From Crossaster papposus (lineage: Eukaryota; Echinodermata; Asteroidea; Velatida; Solasteridae): 64,000 nucleotides of DNA. Below are positions 1 through 12,900 of this stretch, in pieces. The number at the start of each line of letters is the position of its first letter. Position 1 is the first letter of the stretch. Both the position numbers and the translations under genes were made by a program. Under the pieces are notes generated by a model that was not told the DNA's origin, ran no database searches, and was given only the letters and a program-made list of their open reading frames with translations. Where the stretch lies: positions 620,001-684,000 of the forward strand of contig JBAIAA010000074.1 in NCBI GenBank assembly GCA_037893245.1, in the 5' to 3' direction.

Positions 1-654
1 GCACTAACAAATTCAATCGGATTCACCACGCAGTGCTTCATAGGCCTATGTCCATCATAATCCATCAAAATGTTGTCAAGCCAGGCCCATCCCAAAAATA
101 TCAAAATAAAGTCGTAATGCAGTTCATAGAATTCTCATCTGAACTGTCGTTTATTTCATTGTGACAGAAGCAGTTTCATGTATCCAGCTGATAAATTATT
201 AAAGGGCATTTAACCAAATTGGGCAAAGTACATTAACCAGTTCCAGCCGTATACAAAATATACATTGTTAAATTTATACAGACTTAATGATATCTACACT
301 TTTCATCCTAGGATTATTTTTTTCCTTCTATTTTTTTTAGAAATACATTAACTGCATTGGCAAAACTTAAATTTTCTATTTCTGTTGGCTAAACATCCGA
401 TTACGAATGTGCATCAACTGCGTGTTGCATAAGAAAAAGCTGATAATTCAGGATACATACACTACATTTGTGACCCAAATACAACCGAATGAGTGGCAAG
501 TCACCAGATCTACTATGGAGTAATAAGCCTAAAATTAACCCACACAATAGAAATCAATGGAAAGGGTGGACCCTTTCACCCAAATAACATCTGTATATTA
601 TATAATAATAACACGATTTATAACGATTATCTTTGCCATATAAAAGGCAAAGAT
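1..654. other. AT-rich stretch without a gene
   Basis: I see no conserved coding signal or complete mobile element. The stretch ends in an (AAT)-rich tract that leads into the SINE at 655. Confidence 0.5.
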
Positions 655-990
655 AATAATAAATAATAATAATGTTTGTTCTTATAGTGCTTTAGACTTA
701 GACTGTATCAAAGCGCTTTACATTATTACCCCGGTCATTGGGCCCATGAAACATTCCAAATACCATCTCAGCTCCCTGGGGAGTATACAGCTCGATGCAG
801 CTAAATCAACCACAATAACCATCTCTGCCCTCACAGGTACCCATTTACTCCTGGGTGGAGAGAAGCAATGAGTGACAAAGTGCCTCGCTCAAGGCACGAA
901 CCGTAGTCCCAGGCCGGACTCGAACCCACAACCTGTAGCTTTACCTACAGATTACAAATTCAATGCTCCAGACCACGAGGCCATGGCCTC
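655..990 (-). mobile_element. tRNA-derived SINE, family 1
   Basis: Minus-strand copy of the element seen in full at 24000-24290. The head, on the right, carries the tRNA-like B box (minus GGGTTCGAGTC) and the A-box-like CCATGGCCTCGTGGTC. The body has CATCTCAGCTCCCTGGGGAG and ends in an AAT-rich tail on the left. Confidence 0.75.
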
Positions 991-1151
991 AAGATAACTT
1001 GATTGCTGATACTTTGTCAAGATGTTATAACATCGAAAATATCAACACGATAAGGTGTCACGTCAACCTGAGTGATACACAAAAACGAAGAGCCAATGAG
1101 GTTATTTCTACTGCATGTGAAAAAATAAAACCTGAAAAATTGTCCTTTTAG
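985..1151 (+). pseudogene. Possible retrotransposon RNase H remnant
   Basis: The frame ending in a stop at 1151 contains PQDNLIADTLSR. This resembles the C-terminal signature of retroelement RNase H domains (N-x-x-AD-x-LSR), and a run of ordinary-looking coding sequence follows. No reverse transcriptase, integrase or LTR is visible nearby and the left side is joined to a SINE. At best this is a short degraded fragment. Confidence 0.35.
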
Positions 1152-1246
1152 GACTCATTTTACAGTCATGTCACATTCTGTGCAGTTGCAGCATGAGGGC
1201 GCTATTCAAGCACTGTTGGTAGGGCCTCTTCATAGCTCCATGGTTA

Positions 1247-1520
1247 GATCAAGGACTATAGTTAACTATAGTTTGACTAACTCTGATCGAACTCAGGCTA
1301 GTCGACGATGGTTGGACTAGTCTAGTCGACTATTCACGACCAGCCTACCGTGGTTGGTCGCATCGATGGTAACCAATAGCCGCTTTAATAGCACAGTACA
1401 GAGACGACTAGTTTGGCAGTTATCAATAGTTCGACTCGAGTCGTTCGCACTTCAACTTCAGTACGCATGCCCTAATGACGTCACGAACTAACCACTAGTT
1501 AACTATAGTTCCTTGATCGA
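1247..1520. repeat. Imperfect fold-back element
   Basis: GATCAAGGACTATAGTTAAC near the left end is inverted as TTAACTATAGTTCCTTGATC at the right. The interior is rich in ACTAGTC/GACTAGT inverted motifs. No coding capacity is seen. Confidence 0.55.
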
Positions 1521-1539
1521 ACTTGGCCTAGGTTGAAGC

Positions 1540-1733
1540 TATAGCCAGCAAGATATGGGACCAACAAACTTCCCCCAATAGTCCCCCATACCTGTACACT
1601 CTCTAGACTAATGTTACCTAACGCACCTACCCCCTTTAAACATAATTCCCGAGAGACCACAACATTCCGCAAGCACAATGACCGCCACAGAGGAGAGGGG
1701 GTGTTTCCCACATCTCATATCCTGCTTCATATG
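1540..1733 (-). mobile_element. hAT-type MITE, family C, copy 1
   Basis: 194 bp between perfect 8-bp direct repeats GTTGAAGC (1532-1539 and 1734-1741). The right end GCTTCATATG is the reverse of the CATATGAAGC start of the copy at 57027. An 8-bp target duplication is the hAT signature. Confidence 0.75.
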
Positions 1734-1741
1734 GTTGAAGC

Positions 1742-2581
1742 ATGGAGCAGTCCTGATTTGAGGCGTGCGATCGCACCCCCACACCATCGCACGAGTCGTG
1801 CAAACAATCGCACGCCTGAATCCCACATCTTGGCTACATCTTATACTACATAATTTGTGAAAAAAGGTATGTCATTAAAGAGAAAATGGCTTTACTGTAA
1901 ACTAACCAAGATAAATATTATTAAAAAATTGCCAAGTATTGTTTAGTCTCAGGTTGGACCACAGAATCACACGCCTTGAACATTTACACGACTAGATAAA
2001 TCCAGGTGTGCCTTTTATTACAACACGTCTGTGATTTTCAAATCAGAAGCACATGCTGCACGCAGGAAGACTTGCATAGAGATTTGGAGGCAAGTTTCAC
2101 AATTTTGTTCACTGCATTCAAAACAATTTACAGTTTTCCAAAGGCACAGTTGTTTTCTTGTGCATTTACTGCTGTTAATTTATTTACTGGGACGATTTGT
2201 CTTTTTAAGTCTTGGCCATTTTTTTAAACCACAGCTAGCTTAGTCTCCATCTGTGGCTTTATTCATGCAGTTTGGCAATGGTGATGGAGCCTGAGTTTGG
2301 AAAAAGGCCCTTGCTTGGTCCAAAAATAAGACCATTATGACTGTAAAGTTTTGTAAAAAATACATTACATGTATATCGGAGGTTAATTTTTTTTTAATCC
2401 ATATATTACTGACCAAAATTATATTTTCGAAAGCAAGTTTCATATTACTCCACTTGCCATGATTTTTAATTTTTTTACATTTGCGGATTAACTTAAAACT
2501 CTTAACAAAACAAATAAATGATAATAATATCCCAGCTTAACACAATTTCCACAAATTTCAACAAACCTGTGTTAACAACAT
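1742..2581. other. Non-coding spacer downstream of MOSPD2
   Basis: I recognise no gene. A segment near 2245-2320 resembles one at 32945-33010 (minus strand), suggesting a short unclassified repeat. Confidence 0.4.
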
Positions 2582-2923
2582 TTAAAGGTAGGATACACCA
2601 GTAGTAATTGCTTGAATTATCATGAATGGGTAGATTTTTTGGGTTGTATTTTATAGTAAATATCGTTTAACTGACCTGTCCGAAGTTGTACAATCATGAA
2701 TGCCGAGAAAAGCACGAAAAACAGCATTTGTTTTCAACCGGCGTTGAGCTGTTATTCTTATGTTATCTTCTTGTTTTCTTGATCGCCTATTTTTCAGAAT
2801 ATTAACAGGATATCTAGCGCAATTATTTTGCTGGATGCCTACAATCATTATTTACTTTCAAATGAGTAAGATACATTTCCTAATAATTCGGTAGTAAATA
2901 TTTTTGATATCTGCAAATACATG
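2582..2923 (+). mobile_element. TTAA MITE family B, right end degraded
   Basis: Begins TTTAAAGGTAGGATACACCA and follows the family consensus through GATATCTGCAAAT. It then loses the terminal GGTGTATCCTACCTTTAA. Confidence 0.75.
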
Positions 2924-3932
2924 TACAGTATTAGTAGGGGGGACAATACAAATTTTAATATTGCTTTTAGGAAGTTATTTGGGACTATTTCTTGAAGGGC
3001 TTGGTGAGTAGATTGCAAATCCCTTTCAACTTTCAAAATCGGTCAAAGCGTTGCCAAGTTATGGTTCGATAAACTTTTCAGATTGCGCTTTTTCCTAGAC
3101 AACAAACGTATTAAGCAACAGTAATTAAAAAGTGTTTTTTGAACCATCTCATTTATTCTATTTACATCTTTCAAGCATTTCAAATCATCTTTTCTAGTAT
3201 GTATGTTGCTCATATTGTTCATATAAGTCTTTCTTTTTCAGATGATACATTTCATGAGATCTGCAAATTCTCATGTTGTTACTCGTTGTCTAGTGGGTCT
3301 GCACGGTGTGTATGACACCCCTAGTATTAGTAATATTTGTTTCCCCAAATAAATAATGTCACTACTCATTAACATTAAACATTTTCACAGCTTTTAGTAC
3401 AATACAGCTCATTTCAACTCATTTAATGCATAGTATTAGCCATTGCATATTTAACTTACATTTTCCGTCTATTACATGTAACTAGCTTGTACAAAAATGA
3501 TAATACTGAATTTGAAAATCTATTGAGTATTTTGTTACAAATTTACAGAATAACTCAAAAAGAGCAGGCAATATTCTAAGTACATAATGTCCAAAATGAG
3601 TATTAAGTATATGGGTGTATACTATAGTGAGTATAAATGGTCATAGTCATAGCCACCGACAGCAAATTTAGACATGGCTAAACATTTCAAGCATTACACA
3701 TTTGTGTCCTGTCCTACGAAACCTGACATAAGTCGCACAGGCTATTTGAAAATGATGAAATAGGAATATCGAATTTTCGTACAAAAACCTCCCTCTCCGC
3801 GTTCAACCACCCAAATCTCGTAAGCGCACTGTGCGACATCTGACTCATTTTCACAGAGTCACCTAAATTATCGTAAACAATTTGATCCACCTCCGTTTGA
3901 AAAGTTACAATTGTAAAATAAATAAAGATCCA
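2924..3932. other. MOSPD2 3' flank
   Basis: AT-rich sequence immediately beyond the MOSPD2 stop codon. It should include the 3' UTR. Minus-strand ATTAAA at 3427-3422 and AATAAA at 3157-3152 are candidate poly(A) hexamers; neither is decisive. Confidence 0.4.
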
Positions 3933-6900
3933 CTAAATAGGCGAGCAATCTGGATCTCTCACCACCTGACAGTAACTTCCTTGGTCCTTAGCATGAGGCA
4001 TTGACGGCTGCTCATCACCGCCGTTACTGCTCAAGAGAAAGTAGTACATGACAAGGCACAGTAGGAGGGTAAGTTGGCACAGCGCCAGTCGTAGTAGTTT
4101 GGTTGTGTTGTCTGTGATTGTGGCCACTTGCTGCGTCAAGCTGTCAACCTACACGAAAAAATATCAGCATACGTTGATTTGGTTAACCAGTTCGCGCCGG
4201 AGGACGTATATACTCACAAAGTTTCCCACAGATTCAAAACGCATGACGCATAAACACGTCACGAGCAAGGCCAAAAATGTGTCTGTCAGAAGCGAGCAAG
4301 GCTGGAATTGAGTTGGTGTGGTTCCCGGTACCATCGGCCTGAACCCGCCTAGGATCTAGTTTTTTTTTTTTTAAATCCCGCGCCTCGGCTCGGTAATGTT
4401 AAAATAATCCCGGTGCAAACTAGTTAATTGGTTAATACAAGTACCAAAAAAGGACTTGTGTTCGAAAAGTAGGAGCAAGATAGAACAAGTGATCCTCGAT
4501 TTGAGAGTGTCAACTTTTCCCGTGGTCAAGGCCTGAATGTTCCGACGATTCCAAATGACCCCTAAATGAACTTTGACCTCAGTAATCCGATGAAGAATTG
4601 TCTCTTTCCACCCAAGGGTCATTGCATCCAAGTCTTATGAAAATCCATGAAAGTATGTAGAAGTTAAACAATTTTTACTCAAAAACTTAACCTGAATGTT
4701 TATCACGGAATGATACATACATCATACAGAATCTAGAACTGGTAGGTGCCCCAAAACTTAGTTTAGGCGACACAAAAAATAGGAAAAAAAGGTAGGAATA
4801 CTTTAAAGTAGTCCTGGGCGAGTAGTGATTTTTCCTACTCCAGTACTCGCGAAGAAAGTACTTGCGAGTAGTTGTCCCATTTTTCGCAAGGGGTAACATT
4901 TTTGCAGCAATTTGGTTTCCTTTATCGCTCAAGTTCCAATTCACAAAGATAAAAATCCCTTGCGTATATTAAGTCAACTTTATTATGTCTAATTACGTTG
5001 TCTAGAAAGAAACTATATCACTGACTTAACTCACTGCTGAATTAATTTACGATCCCACGAACCCAAACCTGGAACGAGGTTATAAAACCTGATATCTGCG
5101 GGAGAGGTACATGTATTTGCTTCCATTGTATAACCTCTGCGGTAAGAGAGCTGTCCGGGAACATCTGCGGTCGACGAATTTTACTACATTTTGTGTCAGC
5201 TCACTCAAAGGATTTAGTTCGTTGAACCTTATTTATTTTGGAAAAAGACGTGCCATTGTAGGCGTGCAATTGTGGGGAGCGGCAAATCAATTAATTTCAT
5301 GTCGTTGCATCTTACGACCACAACTTAATCGGTACTTGTCAACAATCATCGCTCGCTAACAATCACTACTCCCGAGTACTTATTGCTACTCGGGCTGGCA
5401 CGAGTGCTCGAATAGTTGAAAAACCGCGAGTAGCTTAACGAGTAGTGACATAGTCGAGTTACTCGCCCAGCACTAATTTAAAGCCTGTATATTTTAACAC
5501 AGTCAAAACATAATTCGGTCTGTCGTTCAACATCACTGTTACCGAATTACAAAGAGTTTTTATACGGCTTTAATACCTTTCTCTTTAAAGTCGTCACATC
5601 TCTCCTCAGCTCAGCCGTGTCTAGCTCTGGTTTCTTTGACTCTTGGTACACACATCGAACCCTGCAAGCAAATAATAACAGGTTGGCACACGGAGTCATG
5701 ACATCTTTTATTTTATTTATTAGATACGTATGCAGACAGAGTCGCATTTAACCAGTTTGTGCCGGGATTATTTTAACATCACCGAGGCTGACGCGCTGGA
5801 TTATTTTTTACGAAACTCGATCCGAGGCGGGTTCAGGCCGATAGTGCCGGGAAGCACACCCACGCATTTCCGGCCTTGCTCGCGACGTGTTTAAATGCGT
5901 CATTCGTTTTGAATCTGGGGAAAACTTTGCGTTTATATTCGTCATCCGGCGCGAACTAGTTAAAAACTAATCAACTTAGCCAGTTCGCATCAGAATTATT
6001 TTGAAACAGACTAGGGCCCAGGCGCAGAATTGTTTTCCACAAACCGCGATCCGAGGGTTCAGGCCAGCATCTGTGGGTAGCACACCCTGATATTTCTGGC
6101 CTCGCTTGCTGCGAGTCAATTGCTGACAGATATTTCCGTGTTTATTCACCATCTGTTTTGAAATATGGAAATTTTGCGTGTATACGCGTCCTCCGATGCA
6201 AACTGGTTTTAAAAAAAGGCCAAAAACAATATCCCGTCTTCACACCTGTGCTCGATGATATCATCCCTATCCACTCTCTTCCAGAACTCTGTCAGTTCGC
6301 TCTGCGTCCGCAAGGCTTCTTTCAACTCTGTGGCTATCACCAGGAATTTGTCCCGGGAGACTGAACCCTTGTCGCCCGAGAGCAGCGTGATCGTTATGTT
6401 GATGGACGCGCCGGGATTAACGGGACCGGCGCTGGGACGCACTTTGTACCTGTCGGGCGTTGTGGTTTTTATCTGCAAAACAAAAGACGAGACAAGATGA
6501 GATTTAAAGGCATATAGAAACAAGGCCGGTTCATACTTGCAAAAGCGAATTTGACATCACAAATTATTCGCTGTGAAAGTTCGCCAGAGTTGAAATGTGT
6601 TCAATATATGTTATATATGTTAGTTCTTATATAGCGCTTTAGGCCGTGTTCGGGCGGTCTGTTCTTGACACGCGTGTGTGTTCTTGCAAAACCCTGATGG
6701 AGAGGTGGTGTGTGTTCTTGTTCCGAGTGCAATGTTCACGGGTCGCGTTCCCGCCGTTCGAGCGCGAGAACAGAGTTCGCGTGTCAAGAACAGGCCGCCC
6801 GAACTCGGCCTTAGACTCCCACAATGTGGGTGTATCAAAGCGCTTTACATTATTACCCCAGTCATTGGGCCCATGAAACATTCTAAATACCATCTCAGCT

Positions 6901-9900
6901 CCCTGGGGAGTATATACAGCTCGATGCTGCCATTTCGGCGCAAAGTAGCTAAATCAACCACAATAACCATCTCTGCCCTCACAGGTACCCATTTTACTCC
7001 TGGGTGGGGAGAAGCAATGAGTGACAAAGTGCCTTGCCCAAGGACACACGTACCGTAGTCCCAGGCCGGACTCGAACCCTTAACCTGTAGCTTTACCTAC
7101 AGATTACAAATTCAATGCTCCAGACCACGAGGCCACGGCACTCCATACCTTTACAGAGTGAAAACTCCCAGTGACGCCACAAATTTGCGATCGCTTTTCA
7201 CCAAGTATGAACCGGCCTTTACATGCTGTTAATGTATTTTGTTAATTTTTAAAACCTAACCTGTTAAACATTCAGCTCAGTCAATTTAACTTTTCAAAAA
7301 AAAAAAGGGAAAATCCATGCACAACTTTTTGATCACGAAATGCAATTTCGTCCACAAAACTCTACAATAAGCCATTTGCACATGACCCCGTGTTAAATTT
7401 GAATAACATCTGGTACACTGACTAGCTCACACAGTCGTGAACCACATAACGACCGAGGATCGATATTGTGTTTTCCTTTCTTCCTTTACTTAACCCAATC
7501 CCCATTGCTTTGCCATTGCACCGTCGATCGAGGACAGAATTCGGACAAGCAAACCGTCGATCGAGGATCCTTTGTTCCCTTTGTTCTCTTTTGTGTTTCG
7601 ATCCTCGATCGTAATGCAAGACAAGAACACACAGCTTGGCACAGTTTAACTTTAAATTCTCCAGACCAAAGACACTGTTGCTATATCACGTGATTCGGGG
7701 CAAGCCTTTACGCTAGCAACCCCCAGCTCCGGAATGGTCTGGTGTCTTTTTACCATTCTCACCCATTGTGAACAATGTATTGGTGCCGAGCGTCTCTTAC
7801 GTAACTATGCAAGAGCTTGCCCCGAATCATGTGATATGGCAACAGTGTCTTTGGTCTGGAGAATTTAAAGTTCAACGGTGACAAGCTGTGTGAGCAAGTC
7901 AGTGTACTAGATGTTATTCAAATTTAACTCAGATTCACGCGCAAATGGCTTATTCTAAAACAATTCTGTTTTAGATCCCACCACTAGTTCAATCTGAATA
8001 TTTACCGACCCTTACCTTGTATGCCACTCGTTGGTCGGTAGTGTTGGTCAGACTCATAACCAGGGACGGTTCGTTGTTTACAGGCTGCGAGGGCTCCTCA
8101 AAGACAAGTTGATCACCGGGTCTGCGTTCGAGGTAAAGAAGGCTTACATGTGTTAATTGGCTTACAATGTGCATGGTACCAGGGATTGGACCCCGACAGG
8201 AACACAGTGTTTGTGTTCTTGGGCAAGACACTTTACTACAATTGCCCGACCAGGAGGTTAATATGCTTTGAGATATTCTGTTTTATAACACACCTCTTGC
8301 TAGTTCTGTATTCTGGTTGGCTGAAACACGGTCACGTGGGGTTAACTAATTCAGGCTAGTGCATAAGATTTGCGCCACCGTGAATTTGCAGGAAATAGTT
8401 CCCGAAGCGGGCAATAGACTTAACATTTTTGACTGGTTACAGCACCCTCAAGAGGTTTGCCAGGCTCATTTTAAGATAAAAAGTGGCGGCGTCTGGATCG
8501 GATCACGATTATTTTATATTTTGGATCGAGGTGTGTTAGAAAACACGTGTGGACTAGCATGATTCGGTCACTTCGAGCACGTCTATCCCCCCTCGAGCCT
8601 GTGAGTGACCAAAAGGGGGACCTATTTCCCTCGGCCTTCGGCTTTGGAAAATAGGTCCCCCTTCTGGTGACTCACAGTCCCTCGGGGGAATAGACGTGCT
8701 CTAGTGACCTTATTGCCAGTCCATATGTGTATAATATAATCACAACAGTAAAGTCATTCAAATGAAGTGTTTTCAAGGCCGTTCTTCATTCACTACCAGT
8801 TGCTTGTGAATTTATAGTGACTGACTGACTTGTCACTGACTCAGCAAAAACATCGATATAGGATTGCTCTAAGGAACTTTCTACATCATTTTAATACCAA
8901 GCCGCATATTCTTTTATTTGTCTCGGTGAAATTTATCACAAATCTGCAAATAACTCACTTGATTGCCAGGAGCGCTCCTATGTGGATATTAATTTTTGGT
9001 TTCTTTGGCGTTCTTTTTGGCTAAAAGGAAAAAACAAACAAGAAACACCACAAGATAAACAGAACCATTCAGTTTCACAGCAAACTTGCCACTATTAAGT
9101 CAATTGTAAACTAAAATAGATTCCTATCCTTAAATTGCACTATTTATATTAACCCTAACCCCCTAGGCCCTTTTTGCTAGCAACCATCCTCAATCCTCCA
9201 AAATCCTCATTTTTTTAAAAAACCTCATTTTTTGAAAACTCCATTTAGCCTCAATTCTCCAAAATCCTCATTTTTTTTATCCTCCAAAACTGCAATGAGG
9301 ATTCTGGGGATTGAAAAAAGTCAATCCTCCAAAATCCTCATTATGATTTTTTGAAAACCCCATTCAGCCTCATTCCTCAAAAATCCTCCACACTTGAAAC
9401 AACATTGTGCCTCAATCCTAAAAAATCCTCATTTTAAAAACCATATACAGCCTCAATCCTCAAAAACCACAATGAGGATTTTGGAGGATTGAGGAGCGTT
9501 AGGGTTAATTCAATCATACAAATATCATTTATATTCTTTCAATCAATTATTGAATAGAAGGAGGGCAAAAATGTTGCATTTTGCTAGTCACGTTTGTGAA
9601 ATATATATATATATAATATATATATGCTCGATTTAATGAAATGCTTAATTTTGTTTGTATTCACCCATGACTTTTCACTAATAAAAAAGATTTATGAAAG
9701 CAACATAGAATCCCACCCCATAAAAAAATCTACACTATCCTGAAACCTATTGGCATTTAATTTTAATTTGATCAGAAGGTGAGATACTAGTATGAGATAC
9801 CCTTCTGCAAAAGCTTTATTTCTATTTCCTACCATTCGCTTCTTCTCACTAGCGAGCCCGTCCCCCTCGTCTGCCACGCCCTGTCGCTTCCCCCCTGTCC

Positions 9901-12900
9901 CCAGGGCAAAATGCACCCTCTTTGGCTTGGGCGAGTTGCAGGGTTCGGGAGTACCGTCCTCTGTCTGAGACACGTCTCCGTTTGCGATGGAGAACATGCT
10001 GTCGTCGTGTGGTGGTTGGTCATCTTCGATTTCCAAGAGGACGTCTTTCTCCTCTGCTGGTAGCGGCCAGGTCCATTCCCACGTGTCCTACCCCCCAAAA
10101 TGACAGAATTAGGTCTAAAACTAACCGAAATATCAAATTTGGTCGCCACAATACCTCTTGCTTACGGGCGGCTAAGTATCGATGGCGTGCTGTTAGCCGG
10201 TATTAGAAAGAGCGGTTCAGTCCAGTGTAGCCACAAACAATAAGCACGCACACTGAAAACAAATCCCCCTATTCACCACAAACTAAGAGAAAATCCCCCC
10301 CCCCCCCCCCACCACCTTATGTGTGAATGAAAGTAATGTGATCAGAAAGCTCAATCTATTTATCACAATCCTATTCAAGGAAAATGTGGTTTACCAAACA
10401 TTTGCCAAACCAGAAGACTTGTTAAATCCTAAACAACAACGAGGTAACGAACACCCGATAGAAGGGGCCTTTTGATTGGACAGAATCTTGAGGTCAAGAT
10501 GCAGTCTTGTTCTGATTGGACAGAATCTTGAGGTCAAGATGCAGTCTTGTTCTGATTGGACAGAATCTTGAGGTCAAGATGCAGTCTTGTTCTGATTGGA
10601 CAGAATCTTGAGGTCAAGATGCAGTCTTGTTCTGATTGGACAGAATCTTGAGGTCAAGATGCAGTCTTGTTCCGATTGGACATAATCTTGAGGTCAAGAT
10701 GCAGTCTTGTTCTGATTGGACAGAATCTTGAGGTCAAATTGCAGTCTTGTTCTGATTGGACAGAATTTTGAGATCAAATTGCAGTCTTGTTCTGATTGGA
10801 CAGAATCTTGAGGTCAAGATGCAGTCTTGTTCTGATTGGACAGAATCTTGAGGTCAAGATGCAGTCTTGTTCTGATTGGACAGAATCTTGAGGTCATGAT
10901 GCAGTCTTGTTCTGATTGGACAGAATCTTGAGGTCAAGATGCAGTCTTGTTCTGATTGGACAGAATCTTGAGGTCGAGATGAAGTTTTGTTCTGATTAGA
11001 CAGAATCTTGAGGTCAAATTGCAGTCTTGTTCTGATTGGACCGAATCTTGAGGTCAAGATGCAGCCTTGTTCTGATTGGACCGAATCTTGAGGTCAAGAT
11101 GCAGCCTTGTTCTGATTGGACAGAATTTTGAGGTCAAGATGCAGTCTTGTTCTGATTGGACAGAATCTTGAGGTCAAGATGCAGTCTTGTTCTGATTGGA
11201 CAGAATCTTGAGGTCAAGATGCAGTCTTGTTCGGATTGGACAGAATCTTGAGGTCAAGATGCAGCCTTGTTCTGATTGGACCGAATCTTGAGGTCAAGAT
11301 GCAGCCTTGTTCTGATTGGACAGAATTTTGAGGTCAAGATGCAGTCTTGTTCTGATTGGACAGAATCTTGAGGTCAAGATGCAGTCTTGTTCTGATTGGA
11401 CCGAATCTTGAGGTCAAGATGCAGCCTTGTTCTGATTGGACAGAATCTTGAGGTCAAGATGCAGTCTTGTTCTGATTAGACAGAATCTTGAGGTCAAGAT
11501 GCAGTTTTGTTCTGATTGGACAGAATCTTGAGGTCAAGATGCAGTCTTGTTCTGATTGGACAGAATCTTGAGGTCAAGATGCAGTTTTGTTCCGATTGGA
11601 CAGAATCTTGAGGTCAAGATGCAGTCTTGTTTTGCACAATCAATCGCTGAATCTGTTGGATATCCACAGACTTCCGTCCATTCACTCAACTCACCGTGCC
11701 CCCCATGTATGGCGGAAGCTGATCTAGTGCGATCAAGTCAAAGATAGCAGGTCCTCTTACAAACTTGATGTGGTCTTTCGACTCTTGGGATAGCAGTTTC
11801 TCTATCAACTTCCAAATTGCTGGGGGAAAATGAATAAGATTTCATCCAAATGTTTTCATACCTTGTATGTGTAGGTAACGAGGCACAGGTATACTATTAA
11901 AATAGCTGGAGGGGTGTTTCCTCAAAACACGTGGTAAAATTATTGAACAAAAACTTTTGACTTGTTTTGACTTTTTGTCTGAAAGGTATTTATAAATGAG
12001 AATAAAAAAGTGGTTGGCCGGCTCTCGCCTTCGACTCGGGCATTAAAGCATCCAGGCCAACGAGCCGGTTTTAAACATACTTGTTTAACCAGTTCGCGCC
12101 CGGATTATTTCCACATCACCAAGCTGAGGCACGGGATTATTTTTAACGAAACTCGATCCGAGGCGGGTTCAGGCTGATGGTACCGGGAAGCACACCCACG
12201 CATTCCCGGCCTTGCTTGCTGCTGACAGACATTTCCGGCCTTGCTCGTGACATGTTATGTGTCATCAGATTTGAATCTGGGGAAAACTTTGCGTGTATAT
12301 ACGTCCTCCAGCGCGAACTGGTTAAAACCGTGAATTCCGATTTTGAAGACTTCGCTTTGTTCTCGTGTACATTTTCTGAACTTCAAGGGCTTTTTTCATA
12401 GTGGTTCTATTTTAACAAGGGTTAATTACCTGGGCTTTAACCCTAACCCAAAATCCCTTAGACCTCAAAGATTAATTTTGTGAAACCTTGTGGAGACCAA
12501 TTCATCTATAGCAATTACCCTGTGGAGACCGTTTCACTCCTATTGTCCCCATTGTGTTCACGTCTCCACAGGGTAGCATTTTTGGAATCGGCCAACCACA
12601 TTTTTCATTCCCTTATAATAACACAAACTACAATAAAATCTTCCAGCTTATTAAAGTTGATGTTGAAGAAAAAATGTCTACAGATTAAAGGTAGTATACA
12701 CCATTGGTCATTGCTTGAATTATCATGAATGAGTAGATTTGGGGGGTTGTATTTATAGTAAATATCGTTTAACTGAGCTGTCCGAAGTTTTAGAATCATG
12801 GATGCCAAGAAAAGCACGAAAAACAGCGTGTTTTTTCAAACGGCGTCGATCAGTTATTCTTATGTTATCTTTGTGAAAAAATAGAATTTTAATAATTTTA

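Larger units (their letters stand above)
6524..7217. mobile_element. Fold-back element hosting nested insertions
   Basis: Left tip GGCCGGTTCATACTTG is inverted at the right as CAAGTATGAACCGGCC, and the arms continue inward. Between the arms lies a SINE (6604-7146) that itself contains a Harbinger-like MITE. The left edge is about 50 bp from MOSPD2 exon 12. Confidence 0.7.

Noticed and set aside
10472..11631. Regular 40-bp repeats considered as a CRISPR array
   Set aside because: The repeat has no spacers (unit to unit without unique sequence) and lies in an intron of an animal gene; it is a satellite.
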